Positions 1 to 11,940 of a DNA stretch of 64,000 bases are shown here, in pieces. Positions within the stretch are counted from its first letter, which is position 1; each line of letters begins with the position of its first letter. This DNA comes from Rhizopus sp. PT2906 (Eukaryota; Mucoromycota; Mucoromycetes; Mucorales; Rhizopodaceae). The notes under the pieces were generated by a model that searched no databases, was not told where the DNA came from, and saw only the letters and a program-made list of their open reading frames with translations. The translations under genes were made by a program, and so were the position numbers. The stretch covers positions 1 through 64,000 of the forward strand of contig JAMYHX010000177.1 of NCBI GenBank assembly GCA_025529335.1. Reading direction: 5' to 3'.

Positions 1-1034
1 CGAGTGACCTCTTCTTGGAGCTGGTATATTTCCACCTGCAGTAACGTTATGCCAACGATTATTCTGGATATCAAACAACAGGAGCGAGCTCATGGAAACA
101 GGGTTTAGTGTGAGATTATCTGCTGGATTAGCCACGTCATGAGAATATATGACACCGCCAGTAATCAGAATATATTTATTGGAAATAATGGTGGCCGTAT
201 GATCAATGCGAGGAGGCGGATTGTTTTCTACAGAAGGACGGCTGATGGTCCAAGTCTATGAAATACAAGGTTTATGACCGTGCACTTCTCTTTTGCTTGT
301 ATACGTACATTAGTGTCAATAACAGTCCACGTGTTGTAGTAAATGGGAGGACCACCATAAGTTGATACATCACTATCGTTAACAAAGTAAGTCGCAACAG
401 AATAGAGCTGGCCATTTTAGTCTACCTTACACCACCCCATAGCCATACTCGACCTTCGTTATCGGATACTGCAGTATGCTGTTTTCTAAATGACAAAAAG
501 AAGAAGATGTTGATCATAATCTTTTCGCTTTTCTCTCTCTCTCTTTCTTTTGTGTACCTTCTTGCTAGCTGCTCTCCTTTCAAAGACGAAGAAGCCCATG
601 TTCCTTTTTGAATATTGAAATAGATGTTTTGTGCTTTATTTAAATTTGTGCATGAGCCTCCATCAATGAAAAAGTAATCGCTTATTGGTACATGTGTTGC
701 AGCAAAAAATGAAAGCGGTGCTGTTACGTTATCTGGATCATTGCCCTTGAATGATGACCAAGCTGGTTCAATGGTATTCCATGGACGGCTTAAACCTAGA
801 GTGTACATTGAATCGGTCATTGTGCTTGCTACCTGTTGTCCGCCGTAGCATATAAGTTCTCCTTTTGCTTTTGATAGAACACATCCTATTCTTTTACAAG
901 ATTAATTTTCTTTTTGCCTATAGAAAACAACAAAACTTGCCATTGCCCCATCTTGGTGTTGGTTTCATATTTTGTGTTTGAGCTTGTATGCAAGCAAAGA
1001 TGAAAAAAATAAGTCCAAAGGTTACGAGAAGCAT
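1..1034 (-). CDS. Secreted or membrane kelch-repeat protein, 3' part missing
   Basis: The reading starts at 1034 with a hydrophobic stretch of about 18 residues that looks like a signal peptide, then PTPRWG and repeated kelch blades with GG and W motifs (CYGG, WLWGG, ITGG). Exons read as 941-1034, 558-885, 309-485 and 1-255; the gene continues beyond position 1. Intron 1 (886-940) keeps frame only if it starts with GCAAGT, a GC-AG intron. Intron 2 (486-557) and intron 3 (256-308) are GT-AG. The reading frame breaks near 410-430: the frame ending in WLWGG meets a stop at 422-424, while the downstream kelch frame (NGQLYSV) is shifted and has its own TAA. This is a pseudogene lesion, an assembly error or an unusual splice. 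Kelch propellers are protein-interaction or galactose-oxidase-like folds; the exact role is not predictable. Confidence 0.6.
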
Positions 1035-2884
1035 CTATTGAATACTTGGACACGAAGAAACAAGTTGATAAAAGAGAGAAAAATGTAAAATATAATAAGG
1101 AATCAACAAATGATTGGGTGTAGTTATGACAAGTTGGGAAAAAGAAAAAAAAAAGGAGCGTATGGTTCTCTTTCTTTTTACGATAGTATTCATTTAACCA
1201 TCACTAGTATTATATAATTCATTTGTATACCTTTAGAAAGGGTATCTGTACGAATGTGTTTACATATTCTATCTTTTAGATCTAAAGAATATTCTGTAAA
1301 CTGTCATAATACCTAAGGAGACATGAGCCACAACTGACTTCATGTGGGTGTCCTACATGCCGATAGTATGTACCGATACTTTAAGAAAAATTATTATCAA
1401 GACGGTGTATGGAATTGCCTTTTTATATGGTACAAGCCTTCCATTTACATAAAAAGAGGGAGAGCTAAAATCTATACACATTTATTCTCATATGATGTTT
1501 GATAAAGCATCAAGAGCAATATCTTGCAGAACAGTCAAGACACAGCTTTGAATACTTGAGAAGCAGATGATGAAAGTATCATTATGCTTTGTACTTGCAC
1601 TACTTTAAGGCCAATGATCTGTTCTTTAACACAAAGAACAAATAACAAACAAAAAGTTAGAACAATATATGCCGTAAGGGTAACCGAGGCGCTCAAAATA
1701 ATATAAAATTTGTTAATGAAAACACAAATATTAAAAGATAGACAGTTCATTATTTTTTGAAAGAAACATAGAACTAATGATTAGACATTTTCCCTTCCAT
1801 AACCATAAAAAGACCAAGGGAGTATTGTTTGTTAATTTCATTAAATATACAAAATAAGGAAGCAGAAAAGTAAGAAAATAGTAGAATCAAAAAGTTATAA
1901 AGTCAATATGATCACAGTTTTTTAAAGAATTTATTAATTTTATTTCCATAAATTTCTTTTTCTAGAGAGTTTTATGTCGTATGACGGCAGATCTACCTGT
2001 CTCGTCCTGATTCATATTCGAGAATGAGCTTTATAATTCTTGGTTATCCAGACTACATATGCAAGGTCTGTTTCAACCCCTTCTTCTGCGCAGTCATTGT
2101 TGTTGCGGGAACTGATCACTTTTAGTTGGCAAGTGTAATCGCTAGGGGAGGAAGAGTTTAATGACATAGCCCGTGTCAAACTAAACTACTTATAAGTATT
2201 TGCCACATCAATTATGCAAATTTATCCAATATGATGACCCCCTTTCCATATTGAAAAAGGCAGCTCATTCTTGGTGTGTTGTTTTTTGATATATCCTAAA
2301 GATCACTCACAAGAGTTATTGAAGTCTTGTAATCTCTGTGATGCAAGCACTTTGCTGTTCTTGCAGTTTGTTTCTATTACCATGCTTGATATCTCTCCTA
2401 CTTCATACTTTACATCTAATGAAATACTTTACCTTCTCAAGAGGAAAAATTGGGAGCTTATGAAAAGCATCAAACTGTATAATTTGCATATAAAAGTATC
2501 TTGGAAACAATTTGTTATCTCATATGCTCAAATCAGCCTTCGTGAGTTGACAAAATGACTCTGACTTCAGCTCATAATGAAAGATACTTCTTATGTATAT
2601 TCTTAAGGAAAACAAAGCCAGCATTAATATATAGCTTTATTCTGTAACTTACCATATGTCTCTGAAAAGAGCAGTAGTGATGGTTTGATGCCTAGTACAT
2701 CAATTGGTGTGATGATAACCATTATCTACCTGATCATAATGTTGACCGTCCACAAAGATAGTTGGCTTTCCAAAATAATTAGATTACTTCGTTACTGATA
2801 AGTATTAACCATGAAAAGGTGAAAGCACTCTCAAACATATGGCAGATTCTTCAAGAAAATACCACTGAATAACTGTATGCCAAT
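1035..2884. other. Intergenic, no gene recognised
   Basis: This AT-rich stretch separates the kelch gene (-) and the MBIP-like gene (+), so it should hold both promoters. Short open frames exist on both strands (1535-1750 minus, 2271-2558 plus) but lack recognisable domains or splice continuity. A run of A about 12 nt long sits near 1140-1155. Confidence 0.5.
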
Positions 2885-3985
2885 ATGAGCAGGAAAAAGG
2901 GAAGCATTGTGAAAAGTTTAAAAATGCCTTTGGAGAGGTATTTAAAATCCGCTTTCATCGAACAAATAACAACATTAAAGCCGTCTGGAATCAAACGTTT
3001 TTTACAACACATGTCTACAGATCAATCATTAACTTGGGATAAAAACCTCTGTGAATTCTTTAAAGAAGTTGGACTAATAGAAACAAGCGAATGTCTAAGA
3101 TCAGAGCTTGTTATTCTTTCACGCAGTCATTTGGAAAAGCTACCTGACGAATTAGAAAAGTTAGTGACAAGACTGATAGAATGCCTAGAAAGGCATGTAC
3201 AGGCCAAAGAGGACATAATAGAAAAACCAGAGAAAGAACATAAGGATCTGCTAATCAGAAAACGTAAACATTCAGAAACAAACGAGGAAGAAGAACAGGA
3301 ACGAATTAAGCGAATGGAAAGTGAACAGGTTCAAATACGAGCAACTGCTAAAGAGGTAGATCAGCGAGTGAATACGTTTATACAAGGAAAGAGAAACGAA
3401 CTAGACGAAAGCAATCGAACAGAATTCCTTAATCGAATCAATCCTTCTGCTGAAGATGTAACATGTGCAAGAACAGACGCAAGAGAGATAAATCGTAATA
3501 TACAAATGAAGTTTGATATCGTAAATAATGAGGATGGTCCACTTGCTCGTTCAACCATAACAGTGGGGAATAAGCATACAGAGAACCATACAGCCACAGC
3601 TGCAGATCCGATAGAACGTATAAATAACATGGAGCAACACTTAAATATTAGACTAGACCATAATGCAAAACCACCGTTTTCAATATTTGAAAGAGTCAAG
3701 ATACTCGAAAACACCTTGATGGAAATAGAGCGTGAACATCCACGGTGGGCTGCGGTTCATTTCAATCAACCCAATCGAACCTTCCCGCCACCTCCACCGA
3801 TCACGTATATCACTCGGCCACCCTCTGAAGATGGATATACATCCACAAAAATTAACACTGCACCACCGCAGCCGAGAATGCTAAAGGCAACAGGAAGAGC
3901 AAATTCTTCATTAACAAGAGCTGTGGTCGAACAGCTAAGTAGACAACAACAGCTATCAGATGCAATGTCTGACTCACATTTATAA
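2885..3985 (+). CDS. MBIP1-like coiled-coil protein (tentative)
   Basis: Single-exon gene of 366 codons. Residues about 100-170 are highly charged and coiled-coil-like with a KRKH-type basic patch. The diagnostic part is the C-terminal third: paired heptad-like segments of the form ERINNMEQHL and FERVKILENTLMEIE followed by a tryptophan motif (RWAAVHFNQPNR), then a proline run and a low-complexity tail. That layout resembles MAP3K12-binding inhibitory protein 1, a subunit of the metazoan ATAC histone acetyltransferase complex. The assignment is from recalled family pattern only. If right, the protein is probably nuclear. The ATG at 2885 is the first in frame and is followed by a Lys-rich start. 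No intron is needed. Confidence 0.5.
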   Translation: MSRKKGSIVKSLKMPLERYLKSAFIEQITTLKPSGIKRFLQHMSTDQSLTWDKNLCEFFKEVGLIETSECLRSELVILSRSHLEKLPDELEKLVTRLIECLERHVQAKEDIIEKPEKEHKDLLIRKRKHSETNEEEEQERIKRMESEQVQIRATAKEVDQRVNTFIQGKRNELDESNRTEFLNRINPSAEDVTCARTDAREINRNIQMKFDIVNNEDGPLARSTITVGNKHTENHTATAADPIERINNMEQHLNIRLDHNAKPPFSIFERVKILENTLMEIEREHPRWAAVHFNQPNRTFPPPPPITYITRPPSEDGYTSTKINTAPPQPRMLKATGRANSSLTRAVVEQLSRQQQLSDAMSDSHL

Positions 3986-4016
3986 GTTGAATAAACGCAT
4001 ACACATTATTGTTTAT

Positions 4017-5120
4017 CTAAATTTCAAGCTTAAAAGTATAATAATCAGGATCAAAATGATGTACACGGACATAGCCATCTTCACCACCACTTGAGTAGCC
4101 GGTTCCTTCTGGGTGAACAGCAATTGTATTGATAGGACCAAAGTGACCTCTAACACGACCGATTTCTTCTTCTAAAATCTTGTGATAGAATCTACTTTCG
4201 AATTTACCCTGTCTAGCAGAGGTTGTTGTTACGCTCATCGCATCTTGACCACCACCAATGATAACAAATTCTTGGTGTTTAGGTATAATGGATGCAGAGT
4301 TAAGAGGCGTATCTGCAGTATAAGTCTTCTTTATGTCTAATGAAATAGGGTCGATAATCTTTGCGCTCTTGTCTTTTGCGGATGTGATAAAGTATGTACG
4401 ATCGATGCTGAACTGCATGTCAGATAAAACGCTGTCATGAGCTTTAATAGACTTGACCTTTTCTTTGGCCTTCCAATCCCATTGACAAATAGTACCGTCT
4501 TCATGACCGGTGATGATATACTTGTCCAAATAAGTCCATCCAGCTACAACAGCCTTAGCTCCTCCGTTGTTGGTAATGGTGACAATTGGTGTATCAGATT
4601 CTATTGGCAGATGTGCGTCAGAGAGTAGATACGCATTTATCAGCATAGTACTTACGAGTTCCGTTGATATCGTTGTTGATAGGATAAACTGTTACAGTGC
4701 CTGAGTAACCCATACGTTCCTCAGTGACGCATAAAACCATGGAACCATCTTCACTAAATTCCACACGCTTAACCGCTGTCTTAAATTCCCAAGTCTTCAA
4801 ACAGCGTCCAGTTTGAACTTGCCAAAGTTTACAAGAGTTGTCTGCTGAACCGGTGACGAGCAATGTTGAATCAGCTATTTACATTTAAAAAAGAATAAGA
4901 ATCTCGCATCATCAATCTCTTTTAATTTAATAATACCGTTCACATCAATTGTCCAAATACTTCCTTGGTGTCCTGTGTAGGTACCTAATCGTTCACCATT
5001 ATGAGAGTACCAAACATTGGCAATTTTATCTTTAGAGACTGTAAAAAGCAAATCGCCTTCTCTGTTGTATTTGATCTGAGTCAATGCACGAGTGTGGCCT
5101 TGGAGTAGAATGGGTCTCAT
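4017..5120 (-). CDS. TIF34: Eukaryotic translation initiation factor 3 subunit I (WD40)
   Basis: Three exons (4937-5120, 4656-4874, 4017-4600) join in frame to 328 residues, the usual length for eIF3i. It opens with MRPILLQGHTRALTQIKYN, the family's conserved start, and carries successive WD40 repeats: GHQGSIWTID, SADNSCKLW, TGHEDGTICQWD, SAKDKSAKI, and the late GGEDGYVRVH repeat. Both introns are GT-AG. eIF3i is a beta-propeller subunit of the cytoplasmic eIF3 complex that recruits mRNA and the 43S complex. The gene is transcribed away from the b5-acyl-CoA dehydrogenase gene, with about 740 bp between starts. Confidence 0.93.
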
Positions 5121-5859
5121 TATGCTATAGTTAAAAGAGAGGAACTCGAAAAAAAAAAAAAGTAAAAAAAGAGGCTTTAACGTCTGATTTCATATTCCGA
5201 CAAGAAAACCTGTCTCAATGGCCAATCAAGCTTGTGACAATACACTACAGGATGCTATTGTACAGAGAATAAATGGAAAAACACGATTGATATGGGCATA
5301 TATGCTAATTGATCTATTGATGCTTTTAATTGAATTGTAATTGTTTACTATTGGACGAAAGAGGACAATTCTCCCCCCTCCCCTCCTTTTCAGATAAATG
5401 TTAGCTAGATGTGGGAGTAGCCGAGAATATGCCTGGTTTTATTAATATGAGAGGATGCTGTCATATGTATTGATCTTACCGAGTATTGGTAAAAATTGAA
5501 TTAGATAGACTTTTGAACCATGGTGAATTTTACACTTGTACTCTATGCTTGTCATTGTGGGAAAGCCCAGAGAGAGAAAAACAGATAATGATTAATATGT
5601 AAAAAGTCTTTTTACAATGGTAACCAGCAACATATTATAAGAAAATATCTTGAATATCTTGTAAGCAGACGGTAAATAAAACAAGGAGTTCAGCTTCCAC
5701 ATTTACTAGTACTCTATCCGAAGTTGTTCCATTCAAAACATATTGTCTCTACTTGTCTTGTTTAATATGATTAGTACACATATGTACGTAAAATTATAAA
5801 TATAAAACTATGCTTTATATTGGCTTTTCTTTTTATCTGCTTATTCTGATATTAATTAG
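5121..5859. promoter_or_regulatory. Divergent intergenic promoter region
   Basis: The 739 bp between the start codons of eIF3i (-) and the b5-acyl-CoA dehydrogenase (+) must carry both promoters. A run of A near 5147-5160 and a C-rich tract near 5372-5388 are visible. No specific operator could be identified. Confidence 0.5.
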
Positions 5860-7667
5860 ATGAAAAGGTTCACAATAGATCAAGTTGCAAAGCACTCTAG
5901 TGAAAATGACTGGTAGCAATTATAAATACGTGAATACACCCCTTTTTCATTTTATCTCACTGCTAAATAATATATGAAAGCTGGATTATTATTCATGACA
6001 AAGTGTACGATGTAACAAACTTTTTAAAAAGACACCCTGGTGGAATGAAAGTGCTCCTAAAAGTTGCTGGAACTGACGCCACTAAACAGTTTGACACATT
6101 TCACAGCTCTAGTGTTCTTCAGAAACTAGGAAAAGAATTAGAGATTGGTGAGGTTTCTGAATTGCAAGAGAAAGCTGAAGAAGAAGAAACGGTGAATCCT
6201 CTTGTTGTGGGCAAACCTTTTGGTGATATGGTCCCATTTGGTGATCCTATGTGGTATCAAGACTGGTATAGGTAAACAAGTGTTTTCAATTGTAGTAAAT
6301 CTTTCCTGTCATTTACTTAAGCTTATAAAGTCCTTATTACAACGACTCGCACCGGGATCTACGCAAATTCATGCGTGAATTCATCGACAAGGAAATTATG
6401 CCATATTGCTACGAATGGGATGAGGCCAAGAAGATTCCCAAAGAAGTGTTTGTAAAGGCAGCCAAAGCTGGTCTATTTAGCTCTATTGGTCATGTTCCTA
6501 CAGAGTTACTTCCGTATCGCCTTCCCGTTGGTATAAGCCCTGAAGAATGGGATGCGTTCCACAGTTTTATTGTAACAGACGAATTGTCGCGCTGCGGATC
6601 TGGTGGAGTCCTCTGGGGGCTGTGCGGTGGTCTAGGTATCGGTCTTCCACCTGTACTCCATTTTGGATCAGATTACCTAAAGAAAAAGGTTGTCAAGGAT
6701 TGTCTTGCGGGTGAAAAGTTTATCTGTCTGGCAATAACGGAGCCTAGCGGTGGATCTGATGTTGCTAACCTCCAGACAGAAGCAAAAGACATGGGCGATC
6801 ATTACTTATTAAACGGTGAGAAGAAGTGGATTACCAACGGTGTATTTGCAGATTACTTTACTGTAGCATGTCGAACTGGCGGACCAGGTGTAAATGGTAT
6901 TTCATTTCTTTTGGTAGAAAAGGGTATGCCAGGCGTGTCTACACGTCAGATGCAGTGCTCAGGAGTATGGCCATCTGGTACTGCCTACGTTACATTTGAA
7001 GATGTCAAAGTTCCAAAGGAAAATCTTATTGGCAAAGAAAACAAAGGGTTCAAGTATATAATGTGGAACTTTAATAATGAGCGCATGAGCATTGCTATTC
7101 AAGCCAACAGGTTCGCAAGAGTGTGTGTTGAAGAATCGATCAAGGTAACAGCAACTCTTCTTTTATATTAATCTTAATGTAAATTTACATGAAGCATATG
7201 ATAGTATGCGAACAAAAGGAAGACATTTGGAAAGAAGCTCATTGAACATGCTGTCATCCGTAACAAGCTGGCACACATGATTCGAAAAGTAGAAGCAACT
7301 CATGCCTGGATAGAATCCTTGGTATATCAATCGGTAAAGATGCCCATTCGTCTACTTCCTTTAAGACTTGGTGCGCCTGTGGCCCTTTGCAAAGCCCAAT
7401 CTACTCGTACATTCGAATTCTGTGCTCGTGAAGCAGCTCAGATCTTTGGTGGCCTAGCTTACACCCGTGGTGGTCAAGGAGAAAAAGTTGAAAGGCTCTA
7501 CCGCGAAGTCAGAGCATTTGCTATTCCCGGTGGCTCGGAAGGTAAAGAATACACACATCTCAGCCAATTACAGAACAGATGCTTATCTATTATATATAGA
7601 AATCATGCTGGACTTGGGTATTCGTCAAGCAGTGAAGGTTGGCACTTTTATGGGTGCCAAAATGTAG
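5860..7667 (+). CDS. Acyl-CoA dehydrogenase with N-terminal cytochrome b5 domain
   Basis: Five exons (5860-5912, 5981-6271, 6331-7144, 7205-7541, 7600-7667) join in frame to 520 residues. Residues 1-75 are a cytochrome b5 fold: the heme-binding HPGG is at about 36-39 and the second heme histidine at about 59. From about 115 the protein is an acyl-CoA dehydrogenase: substrate/FAD segment ITEPSGGSDVANLQT, the KKWITNG motif, and a C-terminal PGGSEEIMLDLGIRQ segment that should hold the catalytic base region. Such fusions oxidise acyl-CoA thioesters using FAD; the b5 domain may pass electrons. No clear mitochondrial or C-terminal peroxisomal signal is visible (ends GAKM). Substrate chain length cannot be read. 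Confidence 0.9.
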
Positions 7668-7950
7668 TTAAACACCCAATCAATATGTTTCTTTTACATG
7701 AAAATAAATCATACTTCATTATGTTACAAGTAGTCCACTGAAATAGATGGAGTAACGCCTTATAATAATAGATGTTTCAGAACAAAATTGTTGATCAACT
7801 GACAACATAGAATTAGAATAAATAACAACTTTTCTTTTTTATCTCTTTCTTCCTCATGAAAATAAACAAACCAAGATGGTAAATTCGTAAACTCATGTTT
7901 AGCGTGGCGCTACACATTCAAAAGCTTTGTTGGGCGACGTCATAGGTAAT
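7668..7950. other. 3' flank of the dehydrogenase gene
   Basis: Short AT-rich stretch after the stop codon at 7665-7667. It is ordinary 3' untranslated and spacer sequence with no open frame of note. Confidence 0.4.
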
Positions 7951-8660
7951 AGGAAGAGGTAGTGCCTGTAGTATTAGTCTAATTTCTGGTGCATGTAGTG
8001 TTTCCCTGTTATTTATTAACACAATATTTAGCCTGTATCTGATTGAATCCTCCAATAACCCCTTACGTAACAGGATTTTTGAAAGAACAACAGCTGTTTA
8101 CCCAAGCATAGTAATTGTAAATCAATTACTCGTGACCGTGAACGATGTTGTTGAGCTGGGCTGGCTCGAAAGAGAATTCTATGGTATAAACAAAGCAAAA
8201 AGGAGTAAGATATTATTCAAAGTGAGTGATCATAATGTATCTCCCGGTTTCATCGAGCTTTATGGTGGAATAAATGGGGCTTCTATGGAGAAAGAACAAC
8301 GTGACATCCGGAAACTTTATAGTAAAATGGCTGATGTATTAAATGGATATCCATCTCATGTAAAAAAGGAAGTATTTTGTATGAAATATTATGGTAAAGT
8401 CTTTTATTCTGTTTTGAGCATTTATAGACTAATGGCACTATTTTGAAATAGACAACGATATTTTTTTTGAGAAATTAGTATTACATTATGATGCCATGTT
8501 CAGAACACAGCACTTAAAAGTTACTGTTCTAATCACCCCAAGGCTTCTTTCAAAGTTCACCTTACAAATCCTCAAGTTGCTTTCATGGAGAAATGCTGTG
8601 CTTAAACATGTTGAACAATTTTTTAAAAAAACATATTTATTATGGATATTGTTTGAATGA
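7951..8660 (+). pseudogene. C-terminal fragment of an expanded Mucoralean-type family of unknown function
   Basis: An open frame from about 7951 to 8393, without an ATG near its start, splices over a GT-AG intron (8394-8451) into a second exon 8452-8660, with frame kept. The first exon contains PGFIELYGG and, after a charged stretch, KLYSKMADVL; the second contains FEKLVLHYDAMF and LLSWRNAVLKH. The order of a GG motif, KLY, a short KKEVFCMKYY segment and a final SWR helix matches a family of hypothetical proteins that I recall being very numerous in Mucorales and Glomeromycotina. The N-terminal half is missing here, so it is probably a gene relic or a truncated copy. Function unknown. Confidence 0.45.
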
Positions 8661-9070
8661 AGAGCTATAAGTTTTATATTTTTATTTTATGTTTTAAACA
8701 TATAAATGAGTGATTTATGGAGCGAAAAGGCCCCAATTTAGATTATACAAAGAACCCGTATCTTTGTTGATGAAGCTGACCTTCGCACAAACATGAGGAG
8801 AAAGTTTGTCTGGTCTAGTATCTAAATTATTTGTAAAAGCTGGGCAAGTCATTTTTATTTTTTGGGAAAACTTAACCTCAAAAAAGTGGGCAGAGTTTTC
8901 AAACATTTGGTAAATTGAGAATGGAAGCAAAGCAGTTACTAGTGATATTCAATTTTGGCAGTGGGGCGACTGTATGTGTCACGCTGACTGTCATGGAAAC
9001 GAACATATAAAGGATTTATTCCTACTTTCCTAAATTTGAAGTTGTTGTACCTACCTTTTGTTTTTCACTT
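8661..9070. other. Intergenic, nothing recognised
   Basis: AT-rich spacer upstream of the metallophosphoesterase gene. It should hold that gene's promoter. No motif stands out. Confidence 0.4.
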
Positions 9071-11806
9071 ATGAAACTTTCTTTTTCATCTATATTATGC
9101 TTACTATTAACACTATTTAGTTTCCTGAGAGCGTTCTTATTATATTTATCTTCTACAAAAGATTTAAAGCTTTCTAATCTCATAGAATCATGGTACTCTA
9201 GTCAGTCTACATTCGAAAGGAATCATCTAGATTTGCTCAGTCAGACCTTCTCTTTGGGAGATTCACCCGACAGACTATTTTATTTTGTTCAAGTAAAAAA
9301 AAAACACGCTTTATAAAGATACAGGAGAATACTCAGTCGCTTTCATTTCAATAGATATCTGACCTTCACATATCAAAATTTCAGTCTAAAGGTCATACTA
9401 CCCATTTCCTCCATTTCCTTCAATCAGTACTCCCAGTTATTAGGTAAAAAAAGGGGGGACACAGTATGTTTTATAAGAAAGTAACAAACAAAATCAATAT
9501 AGACCAGAGTTTGTCGTGGTAACGGGTGACTTGATTGATGCTGAAGATAGTACTCGCACTGGGTCTGCTCAGTATCTCAAAGAGTGGCAGGTCTACAAGG
9601 CTGCTATAACTGAAGGAGCCTCTGATATTCTCTGGTATGACATAGGAAATAATGATTGCTTCGATCTATTATCCTGGCAGACAGAGAATGATCTATACAA
9701 GACGTACGGTAGAAGCGCCAATTTATTAAAAGAAGGCAAGGGTGTTTACAGTTGGAAAGTATCAAAGGAGTTTGGCGAATATAATTTTGTCGCTGCAGAT
9801 GCTTGGTAAGTAAATTAAGGCTTCCTTTTTTGTTTTAGCAAATATTAATGCAAGGCTCTGCAGTCCAATAAAGGGACCATCACGACCCTTCAACTTTTTT
9901 GGCTATCTTACGGCAAATACTATGGATAAATTGGCATCAACTGTCATTTCAAATAGATACAATCATACTTTTCTGGTAATCATTCCACGTTTTTATTCCA
10001 CCGCTTCCTCACTTATGTATTGTTTAGTTTTCGCATTATCCTACAATGACACTATCCACTGGCACAACTGATGATGGATACGGATTTAAAGATCTAGCAC
10101 GCTATGTCAGTGCTTATCTTTGTGGACATCTACATGGATTCGATGCTGGTAAAATCAAGTAGAACCCCAATATATAGCTTGAAATGACAGTACTTTAGGT
10201 TTAGGAAACACTTTAAAGTCATATGACTCAGAGACAGATTCATTAGAATTGGAACTATCAGACATGAAAGATCATGGATCATACAGAATAGTCGCAGTTG
10301 ACCATGACCTGATTTCATTTGTGGATGTTGATTTACCTATTACACAAATACCACCGATTACAAACGAAAACAAGCATGTTCCTCTCACAGAGGATTTGAA
10401 AATCATTTGGCCATCCAGCAAGTTACGACCTGCTCCGATTGTATTGATCACAAATCCTAAAGATGCTCGATATGCTTTACCATCAAAAGAACCTTTAAAA
10501 ATCGCTCAAACGAGCACCCACATTCGATTCTTGGTGTTTTCAGAGTATGAGCATACGCAGTTAAAAGCCAAGATCTTTGTGGATGATATGCGACATCCCT
10601 TTATTGCACAGTTTACAGGAGACAACAGCAGTTTGCCCCTTTGGACATCTAGCTGGGAGCCTAATGACTTTGATGATTTTAAGACACACTCTATCCGTAT
10701 TGAAGTAACAGCGCCCGATGGACAGATTGGCGTAGGGGAAGTACTGTTTAGAATGGATAGTTTGAGAATCAATATTGAAAGCGGTATTGGTGAATGGATC
10801 ACTTGGTCAAATATATTACAACTTGTAAGAATTTTTATTATATCAACATCCTGCTTAACTCAAAGCATTTATATAGCTTCGCTTTTTAAGTGTTTTTTCT
10901 ATAGTTGCTATGATATTGGCCATATTGATACCCAAATTATACCTTGACTATGAAAGTCGTCATCTAGTAGACGTTCACTTGCGAAATATGCTCTTGTTAT
11001 ATGTACACGAAATCGACTGTGGGATATATCAAAGCATATACGCCTCCGTCCAAAAGATGATATACATTTGGACACATCGATTCTTGCAGTTTTCTGAGGA
11101 GCAACCAAATACTTGGTACATGTGCTTCACCTTTCTTATTAGCTTTCTTATTATGCCTTGGTTTTATGCAAAATTCATTCCTTATGGAAGGAACAACGAT
11201 GAAGGTGCAGCATACTTTTTCTTGTGGGGCTTGTATTTTCCGGGTAAGCAATGGGTCCCTTTAGACACATGGCTGTACACTGCATTTGAGCTCATCTTTA
11301 CTGTCAATGGCTTCATCTTGTATTTTATTTGGAAGTCTTCTGATCAGTATTTATTCGAATGCAAAGGTCTAGGTCAAGGAAAGAACCGTCGAACGTCATT
11401 ATGCAACCGTCCATGGTTTCAATTGCTTGTCATACTGTACTTCCTTTGGCGTGTCACAGATCTCATTGAGCTTGTTCGCTGGTATGGTGGCACATGGTCA
11501 ATGCTCACATTTAACCTACTCACCTGGTGGCTTGTGGCAGTTGCTATTGTTTTATTTTATGGTAAAGACGGGATCGTTTCCTTGATCAAATCCAAGCAAA
11601 AAGGAGAAGCGATTGGCCAATATTTGGATATCTGTCAGTCCTGTTGCCAGGCTATTGGTGAGACAGCTAGAGGACCGTTTAATATGAGAACAATGTATGA
11701 TAGCAATGAGCAGCATCCACCCTTAGCCGAATATAATGAAGGCTCATCAAGTGATACATCAAATGCAAGCATAACTAGAAGAAATGCAACGGCAAGAGAT
11801 GAATGA
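9071..11806 (+). CDS. TMEM62-like membrane metallophosphoesterase, with an apparent 1-nt deletion
   Basis: Seven exons: 9071-9292, 9355-9443, 9503-9805, 9865-9975, 10028-10148, 10199-10824, 10877-11806. The protein starts with a signal-anchor-like hydrophobic segment, then calcineurin-like phosphoesterase motifs: SDLHIS, VVTGDLID, a GNND-type site, FSHYP and CGHLHG. After a beta-rich middle domain the last exon encodes several membrane helices. This order is that of TMEM62. Summed exon length is one base short of a multiple of three. The conserved DACP..GP.RP.NFFG segment changes frame at a five-T run at 9896-9900, where a sixth T would restore NFFG. So the copy is either mis-assembled at a homopolymer or truncated. 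Substrate unknown; the location is probably an internal membrane. Confidence 0.8.
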
Positions 11807-11940
11807 TATATTAAAAAAGCTGCACTTGCATATGGTTTTATTGTTTGTTTAACTCCCTAAGAATCTAATAAATTGTGTAAAAATAATAACAGTAAACAAA
11901 TAAAGGAGATAAAGAACAGTTACTATAAAAGGAACAAAAA

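Noticed and set aside
1535..1750. Minus-strand hydrophobic frame of 71 codons
   Set aside because: No known motif; AT-rich DNA readily gives Ile/Leu/Phe-rich frames, and no flanking exon continues it.
2271..2558. Plus-strand frame of 95 codons
   Set aside because: Low-information composition, no ATG at its start, and no domain or splice continuity.
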